This document shows, one piece after another, positions 1-6,153 of a stretch of DNA of 6,153 nucleotides. Source of the stretch: Streptomyces sp. NRRL WC-3549 (GTDB lineage: Bacteria > Actinomycetota > Actinomycetes > Streptomycetales > Streptomycetaceae). The translations under genes were made by a program, and so were the position numbers. Position 1 is the first letter of the stretch, and each line of letters begins with the position of its first letter. The DNA is taken from contig NZ_KL585437.1 of assembly GCF_000721935.1 (NCBI RefSeq), forward strand, positions 66,475 through 72,627. The letters are read 5' to 3'. The notes under the pieces are model-generated. The model was not told the origin of the DNA. It saw only the letters and a program-made list of their open reading frames with translations, and did no database searches.

Positions 1-1575
1 GCCGCCCCCGTGCTCGCCGCCACCGGCGCCCGCGCCGCCGACGGTCCGGCCTTCGTGCACGGGGTCGCCTCCGGCGACCCGCTGCCCGACGGCATACTCC
101 TCTGGACCCGCGTCACCCCCTCCCCGGACGCCGTGCCCGGCTCGGGCCTGGGCGCCGAGACCGCCGTCTCCTGGGAGATCGCCGAGGACAAGGCGTTCAC
201 CCGGATCGCGGCCCGCGGCACGGCCCTCGCCCGGGCCGCCTCGGACCACACCGTCAAGGCGGACGTGCGCGGGCTGAGCCCGGCCACGACGTACTGGTTC
301 CGCTTCTCGGCGGGCGACGGGCAGGTCCTCTCCCCCGCCGGCCGCACCCGTACGGCACCCGCCGCCGGAGCCGCGACGCCCGGCGTCCGCTTCGGCGTGG
401 TCTCCTGCGCCAACTGGGAGGCCGGCTGGTTCTCCCCGTACCGGCACCTCGCGGCCCGCGCCGACCTGGACGCCGTGCTGCACCTGGGCGACTACATCTA
501 CGAGTACGCCTCGGGCGACTATCCGACCCGGGACACGGTCGTACGGCCCCACGCCCCGCTGCACGAGGTCCTCACCCTGGCCGACTACCGCACCCGGCAC
601 GGCGCCTACAAGACGGACACCGACCTCCAGGCCCTGCACGCCGCCCATCCGGTGATCGCCATCTGGGACGACCACGAGTTCGCCGACGACGCGTGGTCGG
701 GCGGGGCCGGGAACCACACCCCGGAGACGGAGGGCCCCTGGGCGGCCCGGGTGGCGGCGGCGAAGCAGGCGTACTTCGAGTGGATGCCGGTCCGCGCCTC
801 CACCGAGGGGACCGTCTACCGGCGGCTGCGCTTCGGGGACCTGACCGACCTGCACCTGCTGGACCTGCGCAGCTTCCGCTCCGAGCAGGCGTCCATCGGC
901 GACGGCTCGGTGGACGACCCGGAGCGGTCGATCACCGGGCGGGCGCAGCTGGACTGGCTGAAGGCGGGCCTGGCCGGCTCGGACGCGGCCTGGAAGCTGG
1001 TCGGCACCTCCGTGATGATCTCGCCGGTCGCCTTCGGCTCCCTCCCGGCCCATCTCCTGGCGCCCCTGGCGAAACTTCTGGGGCTGCCCTCGGAGGGGCT
1101 CGCGATCGACGTCGACCAGTGGGACGGCTACACGGACGACCGCAAGGAGCTGATCTCCCACCTGCGGGACCGGGGCATCACCAACACCGTCTTCCTCACG
1201 GGCGACATCCACATGGCGTGGGCCAACGACGTGCCGGTGAAGGCGGCGACCTACCCGCTGTCGGCGTCCGCGGCCACCGAGTTCGTGGTGACGTCGGTGA
1301 CCTCCGACAACCTGGACGACATCCTGCGGGTCGCTCCGCAGACCCTCTCGGTGGTCGCGGCCACGGCGGTCAAGGCGGCGAACCGGCACGTGAAGTGGGT
1401 CGACCTGGACTCGCACGGCTACGGCGTCCTGGACGTGACCGCCGAGCGTGCGCAGATGGACTACTACGCGGTCTCCGACAAGACCCGCAGGGACGCGGCC
1501 TCCACCTGGGTCCGCTCGTACCGCACGCTCAGCGGCACCCAGCGGGCCGAACGGGCCGACGCCCCGGTGCGCTGA
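1..1575 (+). CDS. phoD: PhoD-family secreted alkaline phosphatase (5' partial)
   Basis: This is a phosphodiesterase/alkaline phosphatase of the PhoD family, which releases inorganic phosphate from organic phosphate esters outside the cell. The frame is open from base 1, so the true start and most of the signal peptide are upstream of the window. The first visible residues ([15 protein letters not shown]) look like the end of a Tat-type signal peptide with an A-x-A cleavage site. An N-terminal beta-sandwich region follows ([19 protein letters not shown], then WFRFSAGDG). The metallophosphatase core shows the SCAN cysteine (about 403-411), which corresponds to the iron-ligand cysteine of Bacillus PhoD. 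It also shows GDYIYEY (487-507), DDHEF (667-681) and GDIHMAW (1201-1221), the expected metal ligands. The visible 524 residues are close to full family length. The stop is TGA at 1573-1575. PhoD genes in Streptomyces are known PhoP targets, but the promoter is not in view. The GTG at 10 lies inside the signal peptide and is not a credible start. Confidence 0.95.
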   Translation, partial: AAPVLAATGARAADGPAFVHGVASGDPLPDGILLWTRVTPSPDAVPGSGLGAETAVSWEIAEDKAFTRIAARGTALARAASDHTVKADVRGLSPATTYWFRFSAGDGQVLSPAGRTRTAPAAGAATPGVRFGVVSCANWEAGWFSPYRHLAARADLDAVLHLGDYIYEYASGDYPTRDTVVRPHAPLHEVLTLADYRTRHGAYKTDTDLQALHAAHPVIAIWDDHEFADDAWSGGAGNHTPETEGPWAARVAAAKQAYFEWMPVRASTEGTVYRRLRFGDLTDLHLLDLRSFRSEQASIGDGSVDDPERSITGRAQLDWLKAGLAGSDAAWKLVGTSVMISPVAFGSLPAHLLAPLAKLLGLPSEGLAIDVDQWDGYTDDRKELISHLRDRGITNTVFLTGDIHMAWANDVPVKAATYPLSASAATEFVVTSVTSDNLDDILRVAPQTLSVVAATAVKAANRHVKWVDLDSHGYGVLDVTAERAQMDYYAVSDKTRRDAASTWVRSYRTLSGTQRAERADAPVR

Positions 1576-1580
1576 GCTGT

Positions 1581-1615
1581 CCTCGGGGCCGCGCACCCGG
1601 TGTGCGGCCCCGAGG
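1581..1615. terminator. Bidirectional hairpin terminator between convergent phoD and hydrolase genes
   Basis: The arms at 1581-1595 and 1601-1615 pair over 15 bp, with a single G.U in the upper part and a five-base loop (CCCGG, which can tighten by one more C-G pair). The hairpin begins 5 bp after the phoD stop and ends 7 bp before the stop of the opposing gene. It therefore suits termination in both directions. There is no T-tract on either side, which is common for Streptomyces terminators. Confidence 0.8.
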
Positions 1616-1622
1616 CGTCCCC

Positions 1623-2192
1623 CTACAGCGTCGCGAGGAAGCCGAGGGCGACCTTCCACGTGAGGTCCGCGGCGGCCTTGTCGAAGTCCGGCAGGTCCGG
1701 GTCGGTGTACAGGTGCCCGGCCCCGGGGTAGCGGTAGACCTCCACGTCCGCCCCGGTGCGCTGCATCCGGAGGTACCAGCTGTTCAGCCAGTCCGGCGAC
1801 TCGAACGCGTCGGGGTCCGCGACGTGCAGTTGGACGGGCAGTTCGTCGACCGAGGCGTTCTCGGCGATGTCCGAGGTGCCGTGGAGCAGCAGCAGCCCGC
1901 GCGCCTTCGCGTCCCCGAGCGCCAGCGTCTGCGCGACCGACGCCCCGAACGAGAAGCCGGCGTACACGAGGCCCTGGTCCGAGTAGGGCGCCGCGGCCAG
2001 CACGGCGCGTTTCAGCAGCTCGTCCTTGCCGACCTGGTCCTTGAAGGCCATCCCCTCCTCGACCGTGTCGAAGGTGTGCCCCTCGAACAGATCGGGCACG
2101 CGCACCTCGTGCCCGGCTGCGCGCAGCCGGTCCGCAGCCGCGTGCACAGCCGGCCGCACACCGTAGGTCGAGTGGAAAAGCATGATGTTCAT
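1623..2192 (-). CDS. Dienelactone hydrolase-like alpha/beta hydrolase
   Basis: This 189-residue protein has the compact alpha/beta-hydrolase fold of the dienelactone hydrolase family; the physiological substrate cannot be read from the sequence. It starts MNIMLFHSTYGVRPAV, typical of small actinobacterial members. The nucleophile elbow is G-F-S-F-G (residues 79-83), making Ser81 the likely nucleophile where classical dienelactone hydrolases use Cys. An acidic residue in HVADPD (Asp126 or Asp128) and His160 in GAGHLYTD complete a plausible triad. There is no signal peptide or membrane segment, so it should be cytoplasmic. The ATG at 2192 is chosen because the family homology begins there, although the Shine-Dalgarno sequence is poor (only GGAC close to the start). 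The frame stays open far upstream, but that stretch is antisense to the channel gene. The gene is convergent with phoD and divergent from the channel gene. Confidence 0.88.
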   Translation of the reverse strand: MNIMLFHSTYGVRPAVHAAADRLRAAGHEVRVPDLFEGHTFDTVEEGMAFKDQVGKDELLKRAVLAAAPYSDQGLVYAGFSFGASVAQTLALGDAKARGLLLLHGTSDIAENASVDELPVQLHVADPDAFESPDWLNSWYLRMQRTGADVEVYRYPGAGHLYTDPDLPDFDKAAADLTWKVALGFLATL

Positions 2193-2237
2193 GCGTCCAT
2201 CGTGCCAGCTGTGTCCCAAGACTTGGAGGACGAGGGA
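2193..2237. promoter_or_regulatory. 45-bp divergent intergenic region
   Basis: This is the whole gap between the starts of the minus-strand hydrolase and the plus-strand channel, so both genes would have to be promoted from here or from inside each other's coding sequence. I find no convincing -10/-35 pair on either strand. The only clear signal is the channel gene's ribosome binding site at 2225-2230. The call rests on gene layout alone. Confidence 0.35.
2225..2230 (+). promoter_or_regulatory. Ribosome binding site for the MscS channel gene
   Basis: GGAGGA lies 7 bases before the ATG at 2238. This strong Shine-Dalgarno sequence decides the start within a frame that remains open for about 1.5 kb further upstream. 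Confidence 0.85.
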
Positions 2238-3380
2238 ATGGAGAACGTACTGCGCCCGCTGCTGGTGGTGGGCGGGTCGCTGGTGATGACGCTGGTGCTG
2301 GGCTGGGTGGTGGACGTCCTGTTGCGCCGCGCCGACGCCCGGCACCACGAGACTCCGCTCTGGGGCCTCCTGCGGCGCTGCCGGCCACCCCTGCAGGTGG
2401 TGCTCGGCACCGCGCTGCTGCGGGCCACCTTCTCCCAGATACGGGTGGACGTCGTGCGGAACCACCGGGAGGTGATCGGCCAGCTGCTGACCCTGGTGCT
2501 GATCGCGGCCTCGGCGTGGCTCGTCCTGCGCGTCGCCGCCACCGTCGTGGAGTCCTCGTACGCCCGTTACGCCTCGGCCTCCCGGGACGCGGCCCGGGTG
2601 CGCCGGGTCCGTACCCAGGTGACGCTCATCCAGCGTGTGGTGACCGCCGTGGTGGCGACCGTCACGATCGCGGCGATGCTGCTGACCTTCCCGGCGATGC
2701 GCACGGTGGGCACCTCGATGCTGGCCTCGGCCGGCGTGGTCGGCATCGTCGCCGGTGTCGCAGCCCAGTCGACGCTCGGCAACCTCTTCGCGGGGTTCCA
2801 GATCGCCTTCGGTGACATGGTGCGGCTCGGGGACACCGTGGTGGTGGACGGTGAATGGGGCACCATCGACGAGATCACGCTGACCTTCCTGACGGTGCGC
2901 ACGTGGGACGACCGGCGCATCACCATGCCGGTGTCCTACTTCACCAGCCAGCCGTTCGAGAACTGGTCGCGCGGCGGGGTCCAGATGACCGGCACGGTCT
3001 ACTTCCAGCTCGACCACTCGGCGCCGGTCCCGGCGATGCGCGACGCGCTGCGCGACATCCTCGGCGAGTGCGCGGCCTGGGACGGCCGCGACTGGTCCCT
3101 GGCCGTGACGGACACCACGCCGACGACGATCCAGCTCCGGGCCGTGGTCACCGCGAAGGACGCCGACGACATCTGGACGGTGCGCTGTGCGGTACGCGAA
3201 CAGATGATCGCCTGGCTGCGCGACCACCACCCGTACGCACTGCCGCGCGTCGTGACGGCCCCCGCGTCGCTGCCGCCCGGCGACCACTGGACGGCACTGA
3301 CCGGCGCGGACAACGGCCGCCCGGCGGCCGACGGCCGGGGACCGGAGCGCGACATGACCCCGCGTACGGGCCGCGGCTGA
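2238..3380 (+). CDS. MscS-family mechanosensitive ion channel
   Basis: This 380-residue membrane protein belongs to the small-conductance mechanosensitive channel family, which opens under membrane tension to release solutes during hypo-osmotic shock. Hydrophobic segments lie at about residues 7-28, 79-104 and 132-152, with a weaker one near 51-63. The pore-lining helix follows at about 160-192, with the small-residue pattern LASAGVVGIVAGVAAQSTLGNLFAGFQIAF, equivalent to TM3 of E. coli MscS. The MscS beta domain comes next (GDTVVVDGEWGTIDEITLTFLTVRTWDDRRITMPVSYF, about 198-235, shown here only in outline), then an alpha/beta C-terminal domain. The last 25 residues are a polar Gly/Arg-rich tail. 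The start is set by a good ribosome binding site 7 bases upstream and by the hydrophobic N-terminus. The gene converges on the antiporter gene, with 13 bp between the two stop codons. Confidence 0.92.
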   Translation: MENVLRPLLVVGGSLVMTLVLGWVVDVLLRRADARHHETPLWGLLRRCRPPLQVVLGTALLRATFSQIRVDVVRNHREVIGQLLTLVLIAASAWLVLRVAATVVESSYARYASASRDAARVRRVRTQVTLIQRVVTAVVATVTIAAMLLTFPAMRTVGTSMLASAGVVGIVAGVAAQSTLGNLFAGFQIAFGDMVRLGDTVVVDGEWGTIDEITLTFLTVRTWDDRRITMPVSYFTSQPFENWSRGGVQMTGTVYFQLDHSAPVPAMRDALRDILGECAAWDGRDWSLAVTDTTPTTIQLRAVVTAKDADDIWTVRCAVREQMIAWLRDHHPYALPRVVTAPASLPPGDHWTALTGADNGRPAADGRGPERDMTPRTGRG

Positions 3381-3393
3381 CCCCCGGCGTACG

Positions 3394-4947
3394 TCAGCGC
3401 AGGCTGCGGACGTCGAGGTAGCGCAGCACCCGGTCCACGATCTCGGGGTCGGCACCGGGCTCGTTGCGGGCGGAGAGCACCTCGTGGCGGGCGGCCGACA
3501 GCATGTCGCGCTGGACGCGGCTGACCGCCTTGAACCGCTCGACGCGCCGCGCGTACGCCTCGCGCCGTTCCTCGTCGACCATGTCGGGGCTGATCCGCGC
3601 CCCGATGTCGTACGCGACGCGGTGGAGCCGCTCGACGACGTCGTCCGGGAAGTCCTCCTCCTCCTCGATCTCCTTGAGGCGGCGCTTGGCCGCCCCCGCC
3701 GCACGGCCCGCGAGTTCGCGCTCCAGCGCCCGCTCGGCGTCCGTGTCCGCCCGGACGCCGAGCGTGCGTACCAGCCAGGGCAGGGTCAGGCCCTGGACGA
3801 CGAGCGTGGCCATGATGACGACGAAGGCGATGAAGACGATCTCGTCCCGGCCGGGGAACGGCTTGCCGTCGTCCGTCTCCAGCGGGATGGCGAGGGCCAG
3901 CGCGACCGAGGCCACCCCGCGCATACCGGCCCACCACATGACGACGGTCTCCCGCCAGCTGGTGGGGATGTCCTCGTCGTAGTCGCGCCGGGTGTGCAGC
4001 CGCTTGGCGAGCCAGGTCGCGGGCAGCAGCCACAGGAGCCGTACGCCCACGACGACCGCCACGACCGCGAGCCCCCAGCCCAGCAGCTCCGGCACCCGGT
4101 CGCCCGCCGTGCCGAACACGCTGTGGAGTTCGAGTCCGATGAGGCCGAAGGCGACCCCCGTGACCAGGGTGTCGACGATCTCCCAGAAGGAGCGGCCGGT
4201 CAGGCGCCCCTGGACGTCGTCGGCGTCCGCGGTGTGCTCGGCGAGGAAGAGGGCCGTGGTCAGGACGGCCAGCACCCCCGAGCCCATCAGCTCCTCGGCC
4301 AGCACGTAGCTCACGAAGGGCACCAGCAGGGTCAGGCCGACCTGGAGGGTGGCGTCGCCCAGCAGGCCCATGAGTTTGATGGTGAGCCAGCCGAGCGCCA
4401 GGCCGACCACCACGGCGACGACCGCGGAGAGGATGAGCAGCCCGAAGGCCTCGGGCAGCGAGAAGGTGCCGCTCACGGCGGCGGCGATCGCCACGTGGTA
4501 GAGGACGATGGCGGTGACGTCGTTGAACAGCCCCTCGCCCTCCAGGATCGAGACGAGCCTGCGGGGCAGTCCGAGGGACCCGGCCACCGCCGACGCGGCG
4601 ACCGGGTCGGGCGGGGCGACCAGGGCTCCGAGCGCCACGGCCGCGGCGATGGGCAGCCCCGGCACGATCGCGTCGGCGATGTGTATAAGAGACAGGAAGA
4701 TGGGCCGCTTGTTGGCCGCGAACTGCCGCCAGGAGGTTCGCTGTACGGAGGCGTAGAGCAGCGGGGGCAGCAGGGCGGGGAGGATGATCTCCGGCGGGAT
4801 GTCGACGTCGGGGACGAAGCTGCTGAAGGCCATCGCGACCCCGGCGAGGGTCATCAGCACCGGCGCGGGCAGTCCGAGGCGCTGCCCCAGCGGCACCGTG
4901 AGCACCGCTCCGAGCAGCAGCAGGAGCAGCAGTGCCATCTGATCCAC
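3394..4947 (-). CDS. CPA1-family Na+/H+ antiporter, with an adapter-derived segment replacing a membrane helix
   Basis: This is a monovalent cation/proton antiporter of the CPA1 (NhaP/YjcE-like) family in the cell membrane, exchanging Na+ (or K+) for H+ for pH and ion balance. It has 517 residues as written. Visible family marks are LPALLPPLLYASVQRTSWRQF (about 56-76, in outline), the PPDPVAA motif with Asp114, G-E-G-L-F-N-D-V-T-A with the ion-binding Asn142-Asp143 pair, and GMRGV with Arg343. About ten hydrophobic segments end near residue 395. A charged cytoplasmic tail with a poly-Glu patch (427-431) fills 400-517. The GTG start at 4947 is chosen for GGAAAGG 7 bases upstream and the immediate hydrophobic helix; the frame runs on to 5046 without support. 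Residues 85-90 (LSLIHI) are encoded exactly by a Tn5 mosaic end. The helix expected between RPI and AIVPGLP is too short, so genuine residues appear to be lost. The gene itself is probably intact in the organism. Confidence 0.9.
   Translation of the reverse strand: MDQMALLLLLLLGAVLTVPLGQRLGLPAPVLMTLAGVAMAFSSFVPDVDIPPEIILPALLPPLLYASVQRTSWRQFAANKRPIFLSLIHIADAIVPGLPIAAAVALGALVAPPDPVAASAVAGSLGLPRRLVSILEGEGLFNDVTAIVLYHVAIAAAVSGTFSLPEAFGLLILSAVVAVVVGLALGWLTIKLMGLLGDATLQVGLTLLVPFVSYVLAEELMGSGVLAVLTTALFLAEHTADADDVQGRLTGRSFWEIVDTLVTGVAFGLIGLELHSVFGTAGDRVPELLGWGLAVVAVVVGVRLLWLLPATWLAKRLHTRRDYDEDIPTSWRETVVMWWAGMRGVASVALALAIPLETDDGKPFPGRDEIVFIAFVVIMATLVVQGLTLPWLVRTLGVRADTDAERALERELAGRAAGAAKRRLKEIEEEEDFPDDVVERLHRVAYDIGARISPDMVDEERREAYARRVERFKAVSRVQRDMLSAARHEVLSARNEPGADPEIVDRVLRYLDVRSLR
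4678..4695 (+). other. Tn5 mosaic end / tagmentation adapter sequence embedded in the antiporter gene
   Basis: GATGTGTATAAGAGACAG matches 18 of the 19 bases of the Tn5 mosaic end; only the outermost A is replaced by C at 4677. It is strikingly A/T-rich for this window. In the antiporter frame it supplies six codons, including the consecutive TCT, CTT and ATA, which are unlike the surrounding codon use. No Tn5 transposon body is present, and the flanks (4669-4677 and 4696-4704) do not form the 9-bp target duplication of a real insertion. The orientation fits a library fragment whose insert begins at 4696 and runs rightward. The likeliest origin is untrimmed adapter joined into the assembly or a chimeric read. 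Confidence 0.93.
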
Positions 4948-4954
4948 GAGTTCG

Positions 4955-4961
4955 CCTTTCC
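4955..4961 (-). promoter_or_regulatory. Ribosome binding site for the antiporter gene
   Basis: Read on the minus strand this is GGAAAGG, 7 bases before the GTG at 4947. It favours that start over in-frame codons further upstream. Confidence 0.7.
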
Positions 4962-4980
4962 GCAGCGTGTCCGGGCCGGG

Positions 4981-5014
4981 TCCGGTGATCGGCCGGGCTC
5001 CGGTGATCAGCCGG
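4981..5014. repeat. Tandem 16-bp repeat upstream of the antiporter gene
   Basis: Two copies of TCCGGTGATCrGCCGG lie at 4981-4996 and 4999-5014, with 15 of 16 bases identical (G or A at r) and an 18-bp period. The second copy has a TGATCA palindrome at its centre flanked by CCGG. They sit 33 bases upstream of the antiporter start, where an operator or leader element could lie. No regulator is identified and the resemblance may be chance in such GC-rich DNA. Confidence 0.45.
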
Positions 5015-5055
5015 TGGGGGCGTCCAGCCTGCCATGCACGGTCCACGGCTCACCC

Positions 5056-5107
5056 TGCGCCCCGGCGCGGCACACGGCCGTGAGGCGGGCCGCACGGCCG
5101 GGGCGCA
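5056..5107 (-). terminator. Hairpin terminator after the acetyltransferase gene
   Basis: Arms TGCGCCCCGGC (5056-5066) and GCCGGGGCGCA (5097-5107) pair perfectly over 11 bp. An inner 5-bp stem (5067-5071 with 5089-5093) stacks on them after a three-base bulge. The structure starts 3 bases past the acetyltransferase stop on the minus strand. It is a likely Rho-independent-type end for the pseudouridine synthase-acetyltransferase operon, without a T-tract. It also separates that operon from the antiporter gene downstream. Confidence 0.65.
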
Positions 5108-5110
5108 CCG

Positions 5111-5584
5111 TCAGAACACGCGCCGCATGGCCCGGTGCGGAATGCCGGCGTCCGGGAACTCGGGGCCGTACGCCGCGTAGCCGAGGCGTTCGTAGAAGCC
5201 GAGGGCGTGGGTCTGGGCGTGCAGGTCGACGCCGGTCAGCCCCAGCGTGCGCGCCTCGTCCTCGATCGCCCGCACCAGCGCGGCACCGACGCCCAGGCCG
5301 CGGGCCTCACGGACCACGGCGAGCCGGCCCAGCGAGCCGACGGTGACGTCCCCGCCGGTCCTGCCGGCCGCGTCGGCGCCGTGCAGCAGCCGCCCGGTGC
5401 CGAGGGCGGTCCCGTCGGCCGCGACGGCCAGGACGTGCACGGCCGTGGCGTCGCAGGAGTCGTACTCGATCTCTTCGGGAACGTTCTGCTCACCGACGAA
5501 GACGTCCTTGCGGACCTGGAAGCAGGCGGCGAGATCGCTCTCCCCGACGGCTCTGCGGGTGGAGACGGGTCCGGGCGCGCTCAC
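5111..5584 (-). CDS. GNAT-family N-acetyltransferase (ElaA-like)
   Basis: This 157-residue cytoplasmic enzyme of the GNAT superfamily would transfer an acetyl group from acetyl-CoA to an amine; the acceptor is unknown. The N-terminal part reads [22 protein letters not shown] (about 21-42, in outline), the pattern of ElaA-like members. The acetyl-CoA pyrophosphate-binding loop is R-G-L-G-V-G at 95-100, just after the central strand [10 protein letters not shown]. The C-terminal [15 protein letters not shown] (122-136) is the usual GNAT motif B. Translation is assigned to the GTG at 5584, whose last two bases are shared with the TGA of the preceding pseudouridine synthase gene (GTGA overlap). 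A GGAG lies five bases upstream. This layout suggests translational coupling. Homologues occur beside the same synthase in other Streptomyces, from memory, but no shared function is established. Confidence 0.9.
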   Translation of the reverse strand: MSAPGPVSTRRAVGESDLAACFQVRKDVFVGEQNVPEEIEYDSCDATAVHVLAVAADGTALGTGRLLHGADAAGRTGGDVTVGSLGRLAVVREARGLGVGAALVRAIEDEARTLGLTGVDLHAQTHALGFYERLGYAAYGPEFPDAGIPHRAMRRVF

Positions 5585-6153
5585 CGGCTCTCCGCGGCGA
5601 CGGTCTCCAGGGCGTGCTTCAGGTCGTCCGGGTAGTCGCTGGTGAACTCGGTCCAGCCGCCGTCGGCCGGGTGCTCGAAGCCGAGCCGGACCGCGTGCAG
5701 CCACTGCCGGGTGAGCCCCAGCCGCTTGGCCATCGTGGGGTCGGCGCCGTAGGTCAGGTCGCCGACGCAGGGGTGGCGGTGGGCGGACATGTGCACCCGG
5801 ATCTGGTGGGTGCGCCCGGTCTCCAGCTTGATGTCGAGCAGGCTGGCCGCGCGGTAGGCCTCGATGAGGTCGTAGTGGGTCACCGACGGCTTGCCCTCGG
5901 CGGTGACGGCCCACTTGTAGTCGTGCTGGGGGTGGCGGCCGATGGGGGCGTCGATGGTGCCGCTCATCGGGTCCGGGTGCCCCTGGACCAGGGCGTGGTA
6001 CTTCTTCTCGACGACCCGGTCGCGGAACTGCGCCTTCAGCAGGGTGTAGGCCCGCTCCGACTTGGCGACGACCATCAGGCCGGAGGTGCCGACGTCCAGC
6101 CGGTGCACGATGCCCTGGCGCTCGGCGGCGCCCGACGTCGAGATGCGGTAGCC
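5581..6153 (-). CDS. RluA/RluD-family 23S rRNA pseudouridine synthase (N-terminus beyond window)
   Basis: This is the C-terminal 190 residues of an RluA-family pseudouridine synthase, which isomerises specific uridines to pseudouridine in structured RNA, by analogy with RluD in helix 69 of 23S rRNA. The frame is open through the right edge at 6153, so the start and any N-terminal S4 domain lie outside. The catalytic motif [10 protein letters not shown] is near the edge, with the catalytic Asp codon at 6094-6096. The conserved [11 protein letters not shown] region follows, then [10 protein letters not shown] and [14 protein letters not shown], in normal order and spacing. The stop is TGA at 5581-5583, overlapping the start of the acetyltransferase by four bases. 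The exact target uridine cannot be assigned from this fragment, so no symbol is given. In Streptomyces this gene usually follows lspA, which would lie just off the right edge (inference). Confidence 0.93.
   Translation of the reverse strand, partial: GYRISTSGAAERQGIVHRLDVGTSGLMVVAKSERAYTLLKAQFRDRVVEKKYHALVQGHPDPMSGTIDAPIGRHPQHDYKWAVTAEGKPSVTHYDLIEAYRAASLLDIKLETGRTHQIRVHMSAHRHPCVGDLTYGADPTMAKRLGLTRQWLHAVRLGFEHPADGGWTEFTSDYPDDLKHALETVAAESR

Noticed and set aside
2193..2224. A TTG start for the hydrolase nine codons upstream of the ATG, and a CACGAT-like -10 box on the minus strand
   Set aside because: The TTG has no Shine-Dalgarno sequence and adds residues absent from the family. The -10-like hexamer has no -35 partner at a suitable distance and lies almost at the start codon.
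693..2237. A long plus-strand open frame that runs into the MscS gene and would extend it by 515 residues
   Set aside because: The translation is low-complexity Gly/Arg/Pro-rich, is out of frame with phoD and antisense to the hydrolase. The channel has a strong ribosome binding site and a proper hydrophobic N-terminus at 2238.
2193..3704. A minus-strand open frame extending the hydrolase upstream by about 500 residues
   Set aside because: It is antisense to the MscS gene, with Arg/His-rich composition and no domain. Hydrolase homology begins exactly at MNIMLFHSTYG.
4678..4695. A genuine Tn5-type transposon insertion or excision scar
   Set aside because: There is no transposase or inverted second end, no 9-bp target duplication in the flanks, and the surrounding gene appears to have lost sequence. 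The hyperactive-Tn5 mosaic end is a laboratory sequence, so an adapter artefact explains it better.
4948..5046. N-terminal extension of the antiporter to an ATG at 5046
   Set aside because: The extra 33 residues are polar and unlike family N-termini, they cover the tandem repeat, and the GTG at 4947 has a well-placed ribosome binding site followed directly by a membrane helix.
3484..5346. A 620-codon plus-strand open frame opposite the antiporter
   Set aside because: It is rich in Gly, Asp, Glu and Arg, the complement of a GC-rich membrane protein gene. It has no recognisable domain and crosses the intergenic gap and terminator.
1..6153. A novel defence, biosynthetic or mobile system
   Set aside because: Every gene belongs to a common housekeeping or stress family in a layout familiar from Streptomyces chromosomes. 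There are no integrases, toxins, nucleases or arrays, and the one anomalous segment is a sequencing adapter.

Overview
The window is very GC-rich, its codons end almost always in G or C, and nearly every real gene casts long open frames on the other strand. That pattern and the gene set point to a high-GC actinomycete, most likely Streptomyces. From memory, the order phoD / small dienelactone-hydrolase-like protein / MscS channel / CPA1 antiporter / GNAT / RluA-type pseudouridine synthase resembles the S. coelicolor region around phoD (SCO2068). This is an ordinary chromosomal, core-like neighbourhood. I see no mobile element, CRISPR array, RNA gene or novel multigene system.

Layout, left to right. 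1-1575 (+) is a PhoD-type secreted alkaline phosphatase whose start lies outside the window. 1581-1615 is a strong GC-rich hairpin between convergent genes. 1623-2192 (-) is a dienelactone-hydrolase-like alpha/beta hydrolase. A 45-bp divergent gap separates it from 2238-3380 (+), an MscS-family mechanosensitive channel. That gene converges, with 13 bp between stops, on 3394-4947 (-), a CPA1 Na+/H+ antiporter. The 163-bp stretch 4948-5110 holds a ribosome binding site, a tandem 16-bp repeat and a hairpin. 5111-5584 (-) is a GNAT acetyltransferase, overlapping by 4 bp the end of an RluA-family pseudouridine synthase that runs off the right edge (5581-6153, -).

Functions are mostly independent housekeeping and stress tasks: phosphate scavenging outside the cell, osmotic pressure release, ion and pH balance, and rRNA pseudouridylation. 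Only the pseudouridine synthase and the acetyltransferase look like a true operon.

The striking item is at 4678-4695 inside the antiporter: an 18-base exact match to the Tn5 mosaic end (GATGTGTATAAGAGACAG), the sequence carried by Tn5-tagmentation (Nextera-type) library adapters. It is read in frame as L-S-L-I-H-I and sits where family members should have a hydrophobic membrane helix. The best explanation is a library or assembly artefact that replaced roughly 50 bp of genuine sequence, so this antiporter protein should not be taken at face value.
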